A DNA stretch of 64,000 bases from Ligustrum vulgare (lineage: Eukaryota > Streptophyta > Magnoliopsida > Lamiales > Oleaceae), in the NCBI GenBank assembly GCA_963555705.1, contig OY743190.1, forward strand, positions 23,195,491 through 23,259,490, in the 5' to 3' direction. Under the pieces are notes generated by a model, which had not been told where the DNA came from, searched no databases, and worked only from the letters and a program-made list of their open reading frames with translations. Positions 21,939 to 32,404 of the stretch are shown here, one piece after another (the stretch's first letter is position 1; every line of letters begins with the position of its first letter). The position numbers and the translations under genes are program-made.

Positions 21939-22642
21939 TAGAGGTGTCAAGACGGACGGGTCGACCAGACCCGTGAAAATCGGCCCGGATTGACCCGGGA
22001 CCGCGGGCCGACCCATGACCCGTGCGGGCAATTCACGGGTCAAGAAGTTGTGAACCGCGGGTTTTGCGGGTTAAACCTTCGCGGGCCGCGGTTAACCCGC
22101 TGACCCGTAAAAAAAAAAAAAACTGTTTTTATTAAATATGGTAACGTTGAAAATCTCTTTTCTTCTAGAAACTCTAATACAACTTTTAAAGTAAAATCTT
22201 ATTTTTTTCTCCCTAATAGCTAAAAAAATAATGTTTTTTTTGACAATAGTAATTAGAAATACATTTATCATTTAATTGTTATTTGTTTATATTTTATTTA
22301 AATTTGCAAATTTAGAAGAAATTCATATAACATAAACTATAATTTTAAATTCTATGTAAATATTTTATGGTATAAATATGAATTTATCATTTTAATCATT
22401 TTGTATTTAGAAACTTGACAAAAAATTTGCTATAAATATGAAAAAATCTATGTTTTTATTCATACGGGCCAAATCAGAACAAATCGCGACCCGCATGGGC
22501 CAGCGGGCGGGCCTGGGTTGTAGTTCAAAATTTGCGAGCTGACCCGTAACCCGCAGCGGGCGGGCTTTCTTTCAAGCGAGCCGTTACCGGACTTTTTATT
22601 GACGGGTCGACCCGACCCGGACTACCCGGATTGACACCCCTA
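21939..22642. mobile_element. Non-autonomous hAT transposon (704 bp)
   Basis: Terminal inverted repeats TAGAGGTGTCAA and TTGACACCCCTA. An exact 8-bp target duplication GCGAGAGA lies at 21931-21938 and 22643-22650, which is diagnostic of hAT insertion. Both ends are GC-rich and full of GACCCG/CGGGTC words, while the middle (about 22120-22450) is very AT-rich. No coding sequence is present. Confidence 0.92.
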
Positions 22643-22747
22643 GCGAGAGAGACGTGGTGATCTGAGTCTTCTTGTTCTAATGCATCTGTCGTTCTTTCAA
22701 TTTATAGAGAGCATCCTTGCTTCTTACATTGTATTATTATTTAATTT

Positions 22748-22925
22748 GCCTCCGTTTGGTAACACTGTTTAATATATAAATTTGTTTATTTATGATTTTG
22801 AGGTAAAAAGTAATGGTTGAAAATTAGAGTGAGAAAATGTGTGTGGTTAAAAAATGATTCGGGAAATTGTGTTGTTTATAAACATGTTTATAAACAAAAA
22901 CAAAAATTAGTTACCAAACCGAGGC
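22748..22925. mobile_element. MITE, GCCTCCGTTTGG family, copy 4
   Basis: Sixteen-base inverted ends GCCTCCGTTTGGTAAC/GTTACCAAACCGAGGC with one mismatch, 178 bp long, with the inner GTGTGTGGTTAAAAAATGATT word common to the family. Confidence 0.8.
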
Positions 22926-23293
22926 TTAATGTTCATTTATTTCAGTTTTCAGTTACAAATGATGCTACTCAGAAATCATGTGCATCTTACTCGTATTTAT
23001 AGATAAGCAAAGTCGCATTACAAAGTAAATTGTCAGACCACTTAATTTTGTTATCGAGTGTCTCGTTACTGGTTAATGAATCTTATGGATTACCAGATAC
23101 AAGCAGAATGGAATAGAATGGAAATGAAACAAGCAGCAGATGAAACTTCTCTATTTTATTCTAAACTGAAATTCAAATTAAGTGCATAGTGCAATACACT
23201 ACAACAGTGAATAATCCACTAGGATTTGCACAAAACAGTGCGTCTTATTCAACAGCTATTGCATTATCTTTGATCATCTTCAAAGCACCAACC

Positions 23294-23724
23294 TTAGTGG
23301 AGCCTGCAAATCAAAATTCGATTTAGACATTCTCGTATATTATTATTACAGTACATTTTGATCAGTTGGGAGACACTTACGCTTCGCAGTTTGTGTTCAT
23401 GGAAACAGGGAAACCAACTTTGATCTTACAAGCATTCGGGATCTGGCTCAAGAATTTGTCCTGAACGCCGGCGAAGTTCTTTACACCGGCCTTGAGGCAC
23501 CTGCAGATGGTCTTTTTGTCGTCGACAGATTTCACGCTCTGTACAAGCTGTTGCAGGCCGCTGCAGCATGCAGGGGACGGCTTCGCGACCTTCCCAGTGG
23601 CAAACGAGATACAGGCGGCTGCCTTCATGTCAACTGTGCCACATGTGATGGCTGCATTGCTCAAATTAGCAGAGCAGTAGAGAAGGGAGAGGACAAGGAC
23701 CATGGAGAAGAAACTGCTCTTCAT
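23294..23724 (-). CDS. Type 1 non-specific lipid transfer protein (2 exons)
   Basis: Exon 1 is 23724-23381. A GT...AG intron (23380-23304) follows, and exon 2 (23303-23294) adds only the last codons, giving 117 residues. Residues 1-24 form a hydrophobic signal peptide. The mature part has the eight-Cys nsLTP pattern (C...C...CC...CxC...C...C), with CC in ACCSG and CxC in CRC. Such proteins are secreted, bind lipids in a central cavity, and serve in cuticle deposition or defence. An intron just before the stop is characteristic of type 1 genes. I chose ATG 23724 and not the in-frame ATG at 23805, because a TATA box at 23811-23817 places transcription start downstream of the latter. Confidence 0.9.
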
Positions 23725-23810
23725 TTTTTTATATTCGGTGTTCCTAAGAATTTGAAGTCTCGAAATTTTGTAGGATACTGTATGTTGAAAAGGGTCGGGG
23801 CTCATTTGGC

Positions 23811-23817
23811 TTATATA
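23811..23817 (-). promoter_or_regulatory. TATA box of the lipid transfer protein gene
   Basis: TATATAA on the minus strand, about 87 bases before the chosen start codon, leaving room for a leader of roughly 55-60 bases. Confidence 0.7.
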
Positions 23818-23849
23818 GAGAAAGCAGGGGGATTTTCATCATTGGTTTG

Positions 23850-25821
23850 TGTAAATTGAGTTTTCCTATGCCAATCTGATGGATAAAATTGCAGGGGGTC
23901 TCATTGGGGTTGATGCTGCTCTATCTAATTATCTTCATTTTTTATGCAAAATTTGCAGAACTGGATATCACAAAGTATATGGGTCTGAAAATGACCTTTT
24001 ATCTTACCATATTGGCCTTTTAATCCTACATATCTTAAACAGTATTCTAAAAAAAATAAAGCGTGATAAAACCCTGAGTCAGGACATTACGCTTAACCTC
24101 ATCTAGCGCAATTATCAAAGCGTGCGAGTGAAGGGCGATCTTCGCGTCTAAGCGCGTCTAGACGTATACCTTAACGCGAATTTTAGAACAGATTTGTAGG
24201 TTAATCTAAAAATATATGAAAGATCTCGCTCCAAAATGTACATGACTTTCATTGAATAGGGCTTTCTACAGAATTCAATATGTATCTTTGATATAGTCTC
24301 TTCCATCCATGTTTTCAAGGGAGTTTCTCGATATGCTCTCTCAAACTTGATCTTCATATTTAATAACACTTGATCGAAAACTGTTTCACTTAACCATTGG
24401 TTTGAATTTTAAAATATAGTGATTTTACGTAAAATAAATCAGATCTTTACAATCCTAAAGATTACAATATAGAAAAAGAATGACAGTGCCCAAGCTAGGG
24501 TCGTATAGATTCCATTTCTGTGCAACTCCTGACAATCATACCCTAAAACTTCCACGAAATCTACTTGATCTCAACTCCAGTAATTGATGTAACCTACCAA
24601 ACTTGGCACGTCAAATTCCATTCAAATCAACAACTTGGAAGTACGACTGAGTGGATACTTTTGGCTTTCATGGTTTTCATTCATGTGATTATATGCATCT
24701 TCTCTCGATCATATGCTGTATTCTCGAATATCTTGTGCTCAAGGAGCATCACGTTACCTTTGAAGCAACTTACTGCTCAAATACAGATAAATGGCTTAAT
24801 CATGGATGGTTCTGTCAAAGTGAACAAATATTGTTAGGCATGAACAAATCATGACAAACTATGGAAAGCCCAAGAGTAAATCCTTCAGTTTAAATGAAAA
24901 TAATTGCATAAAGAAAGAATAAGTGCAACAATGAAAAAGGCATTTAGAATTATAGGGTCACAAAGCCACGACGGTAAAACATTTCTGCCCCTCCCCCTTC
25001 TCCTCGGAAGTCATCCCTGCACGAAGAAGTCAATTCCAAGACTAACTACAGTAAAAAGTGTAGAAAGTAAACACATAACACAAGTAGAAAGTTACACCAG
25101 TTACGAGTTGGACATCCACAAGTAGAAAGTTACACTGGTTACGAGTTGGACATCCACAAGTAGAAAGTTACACCGGTTGTAAAATAGAAGTGTCACATAT
25201 TCCTAGTGTTGGTCTTGGCTACACATAACAATTTTTCCCAGTATGAAGCTTTTTGAATATTATTTTGAAAAGATGCAGCCCAATCTCCTCACAATTTAAA
25301 GCACACCCATCAATATTTACATAATAACTACAGTATTTTCAAATCCAAAGTATACCTTCATTGATGGCCACTTCCATTAATGTTCGGTCATTCTATGTTG
25401 TGTCGAAGGCATTGTCGCTTCAATTACGAGAACCTCCTTCAACACTTTCACTGGATGGAAGCATGGAAAATAGCACATCTTAGAAAAAGGTATAAGCAAA
25501 TAGTCACCTCTTTGACTATGAACTGTCAAATGGAGACTGAATTGTCTCACAGATTCTCAGAGTCATGCAGCAGCATTTTTAGTGGGACAATACAACGTTT
25601 CGTCAACCTTAAGTTCTTTCTATGACATTCAAAAGCTTGAAAGTTCCATACTAGTTTTGTCCAAGGAATGAGACAGAAGTTTTTTGAGTTGGGGGACCGA
25701 AAATCTAGTTGTCCCTGCCTTCTTCACGAGGAAGGACAGTAGTTATGGAGAGTATTGCACCATGACTCGAGCACAAGAAAGATACTTCGCCATTTGCTGC
25801 TTCATAATTGTGATCAGAAGT
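23850..25821. other. Intergenic region between the LTP and PPR genes
   Basis: Contains the LTP upstream region and, on the right, the probable 3' untranslated region of the PPR gene. A patch at 24050-24180 is rich in GCGTG/CGCG words that resembles a dispersed plant repeat. A 38-bp tandem repeat lies at 25081-25178. The short open frames here have no recognisable product. Confidence 0.4.
25081..25178. repeat. 38-bp tandem repeat, about 2.6 copies
   Basis: Units at 25081-25118, 25119-25156 and 25157-25178 begin CAAGTAGAAAGTTACAC and differ at single positions. It lies in the presumed 3' flank of the PPR gene. Confidence 0.9.
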
Positions 25822-28161
25822 TCAATTCATATAACTACGCATGGAAGTATGCAATCTGGTTTTCTGTTCAACCCAGCTATAACCTGGATCCTTGAAAACC
25901 TGCCTTTCTATCATCATTTCTCTGATATCTTTCACTTCATCCCATCTTCCTAAAGATGAATAAATACTGGCAAGAAGTGCATAAGGGGCAGAATTCTTTG
26001 GATCCAGGCGGAAAAGCTCATTCGCTGCCCTCCTTGCTAAGTTTATATCAGCATGTACCCTACAAGAACTGAGCAAGACCTCCCAAACAACTGGGTCGTC
26101 ATTGCATGACATCTTATCTATAAGAGCCTCTATTTCATTTATCCGACCAGCACGACCTAGAGAATCAATAATGCAAGTGTAATGTTCCACTAGTGGCTCT
26201 AAACCATGTTCTTGCTGCATTGAATTGAATATATTTATTCCAGAATCTACCAATCCAGAATGACTACAAGCTGCTAAAACAGCAACAAAGGTTATGTCAT
26301 CGGGTTTGGTGCCACTTAGAATCATGTTTCCAAATAAATCAACAGCTTCATCACCACGTCCATTTTGTGCATAACCATGAATAATCTCATTCCAGGTTAC
26401 AGCGTTTTTGCAGGGCATTGTGTCAAAAAACCTCCGCGCCCCATCCACATCACCACATTTACAGTACATACCTATAAGAGAACTCCCTACATATACATCG
26501 ACAGTGAATCCATCTTTTACTATCAGATCATGAATTTGCCTCCCTAGAGACAAAGATGTTAAAGCGGAACAACAACTCAGTACTGTAGCAAAAGAAAATT
26601 CAGTTGGCAACATCCCTTTTCCTAGCATTTGCTTGAAACAAACAAAAGCTTCTGTGTCCAATGAATTGAGAGACAACCCAGCTATCATGGAATTCCAACA
26701 TACAACGTCATACTGAGGCAGCTCATCAAAAACATGTTTTGCCATTTCTATCTTACTACACTTGGAATACAAACCAATGAGCCCACTGGCAACATATAAA
26801 TCAGCATAGGCCACATCCTTTATTAAGGCAGCATGAACTTGCTTTCCACCATCCAAAAGCCCCATTTGTGCGCATGAACTGAGAACAATTGCAAAAGTCG
26901 TTCGATCAGGTTGGACATTTCTGAACTGCATTTCTCTAAAAAGCATCACTGCCTCCCTATGGTGCTCGTTCTGTGAATAGCCTGATAGTAGAGCATTCCA
27001 TGAGCTCAAACTTGGGCATGACATATCATCTAACATCTGACGCCCAGTTTCACAATCCCCACTTTTCACACAAGCAGCAAATATATTGACATATGTAACC
27101 TCATTGGGCTCAAACCCATGGTTCTTCATCTTTTCCATGTACTCCATTGCTCTTTCCTTATTGTAATTCTGGCCAAACCCACCTATCATAACATTCCATG
27201 AAACAACACTAACTTCGGGCATATTATCAAATAACATTTCAGCACACTCCATGTCTCCATGTTTTGCATACATATCTAGCAGTGAATTATTTAATTGCAG
27301 ATCTCTTTCAAATCCGAGTTTAATAACAAGTCCATGTATTTGTTTCCCATGCATATTATGCCAATTCCCATCATTGCTATTAACTACAACAAAATCTTCA
27401 AAACTACTTTTAGCACAAACACCTAAAACACTTGACAGCGAGACAGAATCAATACTGATCCCAACTCTATGCATCAACTTAAAAACATCGAACGCTTCGT
27501 GGATGTGGTCAGTTTCCATGAGCCCCTTCATCATAGCTGTAAACGTCACCTCATTATGCTCTGGCAAGCCCCTAAAAATCTCAACCGCTTCCCCAAAAAA
27601 TCCGCATTTGGCATACATTCCCAACAAAGCATTGCCCACAAAAAAATTTCCCTCAAGCCCGAGCTTTATAGCAACACCATGACACTCCTGCCCACACTCC
27701 ACATTACTCACACCCCCACAAGCGCTTAAAACACTTGCCAACGTAAAGCGTGTTGGAAAAAAGCCACCCAACCTCATCAAATAAAAATTCTCCAAAGCCT
27801 TCTTTTCAAAACCATTATGCGATAATGCGGTGATTATTAAATTCCACGTTACACTGTTCCTCTCGGGCATTTGAGCAAACACTTCATACGCATTGTCTAT
27901 GTCATTTGATTTGCAATAGGAATCTAAAACTGCGTGATAAGTGTATATGTTTCTTGCGGACATTTGATCGAACAGGTGGTGCGCGGAAGTTGTGTGCCCA
28001 CATTTTGAATAGAGCTCAATCAGTCGATTAACGAGGAAAGTGTTAGAAAATTGGTTGGTGCGTAGAACGTAGGCATGCAAGAGTTTTCCAGCCTTGTGAA
28101 TTTTGCTGTCTATGCAAAACTGCAATAGGTTTGCCAGATAAGAAGATGTCTTGGATTGCAT
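25822..28161 (-). CDS. Pentatricopeptide repeat protein, PLS class with E domain
   Basis: 779 residues in one exon, as is usual for plant PPR genes. Tandem PPR motifs run nearly the whole length, visible as recurring WN-x-(M/L/I)I-x-G-(Y/F) and (L/I)-x-MY-x-KCG words (MIGGFGQ, LLSGYSQ, MIAGLS, IIHGYAQ; LYSKCG, MYAKCG, MYCKCG). The C-terminal 100 residues, from about VVWEVLLSSCRVH, form an E-type domain. There is no DYW deaminase. These proteins bind single-stranded RNA in mitochondria or plastids, and E-class members usually support C-to-U editing with a partner deaminase. By memory it resembles the Arabidopsis At4g20770 protein along its length. The N-terminus is short, so organelle targeting is not obvious. 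Confidence 0.92.
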   Translation of the reverse strand: MQSKTSSYLANLLQFCIDSKIHKAGKLLHAYVLRTNQFSNTFLVNRLIELYSKCGHTTSAHHLFDQMSARNIYTYHAVLDSYCKSNDIDNAYEVFAQMPERNSVTWNLIITALSHNGFEKKALENFYLMRLGGFFPTRFTLASVLSACGGVSNVECGQECHGVAIKLGLEGNFFVGNALLGMYAKCGFFGEAVEIFRGLPEHNEVTFTAMMKGLMETDHIHEAFDVFKLMHRVGISIDSVSLSSVLGVCAKSSFEDFVVVNSNDGNWHNMHGKQIHGLVIKLGFERDLQLNNSLLDMYAKHGDMECAEMLFDNMPEVSVVSWNVMIGGFGQNYNKERAMEYMEKMKNHGFEPNEVTYVNIFAACVKSGDCETGRQMLDDMSCPSLSSWNALLSGYSQNEHHREAVMLFREMQFRNVQPDRTTFAIVLSSCAQMGLLDGGKQVHAALIKDVAYADLYVASGLIGLYSKCSKIEMAKHVFDELPQYDVVCWNSMIAGLSLNSLDTEAFVCFKQMLGKGMLPTEFSFATVLSCCSALTSLSLGRQIHDLIVKDGFTVDVYVGSSLIGMYCKCGDVDGARRFFDTMPCKNAVTWNEIIHGYAQNGRGDEAVDLFGNMILSGTKPDDITFVAVLAACSHSGLVDSGINIFNSMQQEHGLEPLVEHYTCIIDSLGRAGRINEIEALIDKMSCNDDPVVWEVLLSSCRVHADINLARRAANELFRLDPKNSAPYALLASIYSSLGRWDEVKDIREMMIERQVFKDPGYSWVEQKTRLHTSMRSYMN

Positions 28162-28214
28162 GCCTGAAATTAAATATAGGAGCCAAAAGCTCCTTTAGAC
28201 TCTGTAGGTTGATT

Positions 28215-28365
28215 GGCTCTGTTCGGATGCATAAAAAAGGGTTTAACGTAAGATATAGTTAAAAATTGAAAATAGAAAATGTGTGTAATTAAATAGTGAT
28301 TTGAAAAATTGTGTAAATTAATTTAGGCAATCATTGCAATTTTAAATTAATAGTCAAATGGAGCC
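28215..28365. mobile_element. MITE, GGCTCTGTTCG family, copy 5
   Basis: Degenerate inverted ends GGCTCTGTTCG/CAAATGGAGCC and an inner GAAAATGTGTGTAATTAAATAGTGATTT related to the copies at 20-23 kb. It lies about 50 bases upstream of the PPR start codon, in its promoter. Confidence 0.65.
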
Positions 28366-28376
28366 TATGTTTGTAC

Positions 28377-29834
28377 TAGGAGAGAACACGATTCGGTTTA
28401 TATTTTCAAATCAAATCATTTTAAAGGGTTTGATATTTTTTCAAACCAATTCATTTTTTGCAGTTTGATTCGATTTTAATCCGCGATTTGCCTATCAACA
28501 TAATATAACATATTTTAGATGTCAAATTAATTCATATTTCTTAATTTATAAAGTTAAAATAAGTTAATATATGATAACATTCTTTGATTCTTTGCTTACC
28601 TCGTTACCATTGTAGGTGATAACATAGAACTAAATGCACAAGTCACATATACATATACATCTAATTATAATTAATTATTATTCATAAAGCACATTATACT
28701 ATTAACAATTTCTCTTTTGATGTCAATCTCACTAGGACTATAAATGCACGTTGCTACCATGTAGTCAGAGATGAGCTTAAACAGTTGATTGGCTTCTGAT
28801 CGATGAATTAAAATTCTGACGTACATGAATGGAGCATTTATTTTTATTTTTATTTTTATTTTGGGGGAGGGGGGGGGGGTCATATAAAATTTCAAATATA
28901 ATATGAAGTTGAGAATCCTGATTTTATTTTCTGATTACATTTTTTTTCTTGTCGATGGTTTTTTTAGTATCATCCTAATGTAGGTTATTTGAGGTTATAA
29001 TAAATGGGATTGAGCAACTTCTTCGGTTGAGTGATTTGTGGATTTCCTTGCATGAGATTGGTCATCAAACTTGTCCATAAAAGTCATTAGTTAGTAAGAA
29101 AATAGTAATGAATGTCGTAACTAATCCATCTCTTGGTTCGATAATGGAGCTTCTTTCTCAGACTAAAGAAGCCATCATCGAGGTATCAATTACTCCTAAG
29201 AATGTCCTCATTAAGGAGATGAGTTTCCAAAAACTCTCATCTTACCTAGATTGCATCATCCATTTCTTACGGAAGCTGAGTAAGAGGGGCATTGTGATTC
29301 AGAAGGCTTACAAAACTTTGTAAAAATCATTTATCGGGAGATTAAGGTTACTAAACAATTAATTGGGATTGCAAGAATTTCATAGAAAATTCACATTAGT
29401 TGACTACAAAAATTTATTTCTATGTAAAGAATAAACAAAATCCCCAACTTAAAAAAGTATTTTCTGAGATCATCACAATGCAATGAGAATGAGAAAGAGA
29501 AAGTATATAAACGAGAAAAGATATAAACGAGAATTTTATTTTATTAGCTAAATTTGAATTTTTTTTTTTTTGAAAAGTGAATTCAAATTAATAAAATTAA
29601 TTTTTAAATTAAAAGCATAAAAGAGGTGTGGTTCGGTTTTTTGTGGTTTTTTAAAATCAAAACCTAAATCAAATATTTTGAAACGGTTTGGTTCGGTTTG
29701 AGGAAAATAAAATCACGGGTCAATGCGGTTTCAATCCAACGAGTACCTAGTTTGTACAATTTGGTTCAGTTTGCGGTTTCAAACCAACGAGTTAGGTTCA
29801 GTTTGCGGTTTCGCGATTTTTTTGTTCAACCCTA
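28377..29834. mobile_element. hAT-type element carrying a captured U-box gene fragment
   Basis: Ends TAGGAGAGAACACG (left) and TTCAACCCTA (right; inward TAGGGTTGAA), flanked by an exact 8-bp duplication GTTTGTAC at 28369-28376 and 29835-29842. Subterminal regions contain GGTTTGGTTCGG-like words seen in other plant hAT MITEs. The 1,458-bp element has no transposase, but its middle (29108-29400) holds a recognisable host-gene fragment. Confidence 0.85.
29108..29400 (+). pseudogene. Fragment of a U-box E3 ubiquitin ligase gene (PUB44/45-like N-terminus)
   Basis: The open frame of 71 residues, then a continuation in another frame (near 29323-29380, words YREIKVTKQL), follow the N-terminal helical region of plant U-box/armadillo E3 ligases: a VLIKEMSFQKL-x-YL-like motif, then an LR-L-KRGI-like motif, then EIKV-KQL. 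The U-box itself is missing. A frameshift lies near 29323 and a stop near 29383. It is captured exon sequence inside the hAT element, not a gene. Confidence 0.65.
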
Positions 29835-29842
29835 GTTTGTAC

Positions 29843-30180
29843 AGTTAAAAATTTTGATTAAAATCTAAATAAAATTCAACAATTAATTTTAACTATACAT
29901 TTTATAAGATCCACAACTTTTCAACTACATATTCCAATGATTATTATCAAAATTTACTAAAAAACTGATTTTAATCTCTTTCAAGCAAGGTCATTAAAAC
30001 TTAAATAGGCAAATTTAGTCGCCAATCTTTGGCCAAAGTACCTAGTTTAGTCCCCAACTTAAAAAAAAAACTGGCGAACTGAGTCCCTACCACGATCTCC
30101 ATTAGGGATCGCAAAAAAACCAGGGACACAATACTCGTTGGAGACCTGACATAAACGAGTGGGGATTACTCGACTGATTA
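29843..30180. other. No gene seen
   Basis: AT-rich. The stretch 30000-30090 contains the TTTAGTC-type words seen in the foldback element at 58-60 kb and probably derives from a related repeat. Confidence 0.3.
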
Positions 30181-30585
30181 ATGCTACTTGTACTAGGAGG
30201 TTGACCAAAAATGAGGTAGCGATATTGTGTGCGTTGATTTAGGGGTGTAACCCACACCTTGAAGGCCCAAACAGACACTGCCATGGGCCATTGGTTCGAG
30301 AGGTAAATCGCAGGTTGTGCCTCCCAGAACCAGGGTGGAGGGCATTGGTAATTCCCACGAATGGTGGTGACTCCCGCTTGCCACATGGCACAAATCTATT
30401 ATTTCAGGATTCGAACACTGCACCCAAATGACTGAGCAAGTTTCCTGCCCTCCTCTTTACCACTAGGAGATATGCTTTGGGGGTTGTGTACGTTGATTTA
30501 GAAGTTGATGTAATTGGTAAAGTGATAAGATTCTTCCATATATGTATTATGTCAACCTCCTTGTCAACATTTAAGTACAAGTAGC
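30181..30585. mobile_element. MITE with a SINE inserted in it
   Basis: The outer ends ATGCTACTTGTAC and GTACAAGTAGCAT are perfect inverted repeats, followed inward by GGAGGTTGAC/GTCAACCTCC. Without the SINE the element would be about 150 bp. No clear target duplication was seen. Confidence 0.65.
30242..30483 (-). mobile_element. tRNA-derived SINE
   Basis: On the minus strand the head carries a pol III A-box-like word (TAGTGGTAAAGAGG) and a B box (GTTCGAATCC) spaced as in a tRNA. A unique body ending in GTTACACCCC follows. A 17-bp direct repeat with one mismatch, TTGTGTRCGTTGATTTA, flanks it (30225-30241 and 30484-30500), as expected for LINE-mediated insertion. It resembles the plant Au-type SINE family. 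Confidence 0.85.
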
Positions 30586-30639
30586 ATGGCTCTTACCCGA
30601 CAAAATGGGTTTTAAGTACACAATTACACACATTTAGGA

Positions 30640-31260
30640 TTAAAAAAATTTGTAAACAAGCGTTGTGTAACTAGTTACACAAGTATCAAAATAATTTTCA
30701 AAATCATGTATTTTTTTAAATCAGAATTTGGTTCTATAATTAATTGCAATTGTAACTTTATTTCACTTTGTAATTAGTTACAATTGTAAACTTAACTATA
30801 ATTACAATTAATTACCACGACTGATCACCACCTAATTTGTAATCAGCCACAACCACCGTCGAAAATACAATTGTAACTTATTTCAGTTTTATAATTAATT
30901 ACAATTGTAACTTATGAATTAGTAAAATATTAGTGTAATTCGTAATTTATAATTAATCACATTAATGTAATTTGTAATCAGCCACCGCCACAACCACTAT
31001 CGTCAAAACACAGTCGAAAATACAATTATAACTTTATTTAAACTTTGTAATTAATTACAATTGTAATTTAATTTCAATTTGTAATTAGTTACAATTAATT
31101 ACAATTGTAACTAATTGTCACCACTACCACCACCGATCACCATCAATAACCACCTAAAACTATCACCACCAACCACCACCTCCCAATTAATTACAATTGT
31201 AATTTTATTTCAATTTATAATTAGTTACAATTGTAACTAACCACCACCACCAATCACCAC
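30640..31260. repeat. Degenerate tandem repeats of GTAATTAGTTACAATTGTAA with CCACCA tracts
   Basis: The palindromic word TTACAATTGTAA recurs at least ten times, alternating with CACCACC-rich stretches at irregular intervals of about 60-120 bases. No coding potential. Confidence 0.75.
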
Positions 31261-31481
31261 AATGTCTGTTAACATCGAACAAAATGAGAAGAAGGCAACA
31301 CACGAAACATTGTCCAAGCTCAAACATGACTACAAAATGGCTGAATTTCAAACTCAAGACTTCTGGTCAGATTCAACATCCCAGAGCTTTCATTGGCAAA
31401 CTTTCACCCCAGATTCATTCCAATTATGCTTTTCAAATGAAAATCAGGTCATGCTTCTTTTTTTCCTGCATTTTTTGGTGA

Positions 31482-31723
31482 ATGGAGGAAACGTCAAAAG
31501 AGGCAACCCTATTTCACATAACCATAGAAGCCAGGAAGGAGTTGGCAAAAATCTTGGCCAAAATCCTATCCCTTTGTAGGCAAATGAAACAAGAAGACAA
31601 CAATTTGCTTAGGTCATTTATGTGCGATTGCAAAGGACTTACCGATGAACAAATTATAGACAACATCATCGGTGCCATTTTTTATGCAAGAGTTATCACT
31701 GCTAGTGTACTAACTTACTCCCC
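31482..31723 (+). pseudogene. Cytochrome P450 fragment resembling CYP707A (ABA 8'-hydroxylase)
   Basis: About 80 residues follow the segment leading into and through the P450 I helix: ARKELAKILAKIL, then LTDEQI-DNIIGAIF, then YARVITAS-L. CYP707A enzymes inactivate abscisic acid. The key I-helix acid and threonine (AARDTT in functional enzymes) are changed here to ARVIT, the haem-binding region is absent, and the frame then runs into AT-rich DNA. It is a decayed gene fragment, probably moved by a transposon. Confidence 0.65.
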
Positions 31724-31789
31724 CCTGCTATTTAAAGTTCCTGATGCAGAACTTCAATTTTCAAACTCAAAAATTTGTAATTTTTAAAG

Positions 31790-32400
31790 CTTGGAAAAGT
31801 AGGAGCACTTTGATTTTGGTTTATTTTAGGCCTAATATGTGGTTTTTAAGGAGTAAAATTGATATATGGGTAGAGTTAGTTGATGATGATGATGATGGGT
31901 GTTGGTGTCGCCGGTGGTGGCGATTGATCGGAGAAGACGGTGATGGTTTCACTGGAGGGAGACGAGAGAGAATGGGTAGAACGAGAAGGGGGTTGGAGAT
32001 AGGGGAGTGAGGAAGAGTTGGTGAAAGGTGGAGAGGTGATAGAAGGCGAGGGCGTTGAAGGAAGGGGTTGTGGGGGTGGTGTGGCAGTGGACGACGGCAA
32101 GGATGCAATGATGGTGGCAATCCAAATCGAGACCGAGGAAGAAGGAATTGGGTGGGAGGGATGTATCGGATTGAAGAGTGGAGGTGACGCCATCATCTAA
32201 GACGGAGAGGAGGGTTCGCCGTCGAAGGGATCCGAGTACAAAGTGCTCCAATGATGGAAGAAGAAAATAGGAGAAGGCAGGATATCTGATTTTTAAAAAT
32301 AGATTGCTCCACATTCTTGAGTTGCCCTATGATGCCCACATGGCGTTTGTGTTGGCTATCCTTTCCAATAATTCCAGTACCCCTTCTGCATTTTTAGTAC
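31790..32400. other. No gene recognised; purine-rich tract
   Basis: The plus strand is rich in GGTGG/GAGGGAG words between 31870 and 32230, so several frames stay open on both strands. The predicted proteins are low-complexity (Ser/Pro/Thr or Gly/Arg) and unlikely to be real. Confidence 0.4.
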
Positions 32401-32404
32401 CTAG

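Noticed and set aside
23724..23805. In-frame upstream ATG extending the lipid transfer protein by 27 residues
   Set aside because: A TATA box at 23811-23817 implies transcription starts after this ATG, and the extension would bury the signal peptide.
31821..32314. Overlapping Ser/Pro/Thr-rich frames on the minus strand
   Set aside because: Low-complexity products of a purine-rich tract; overlapping frames are open on both strands.
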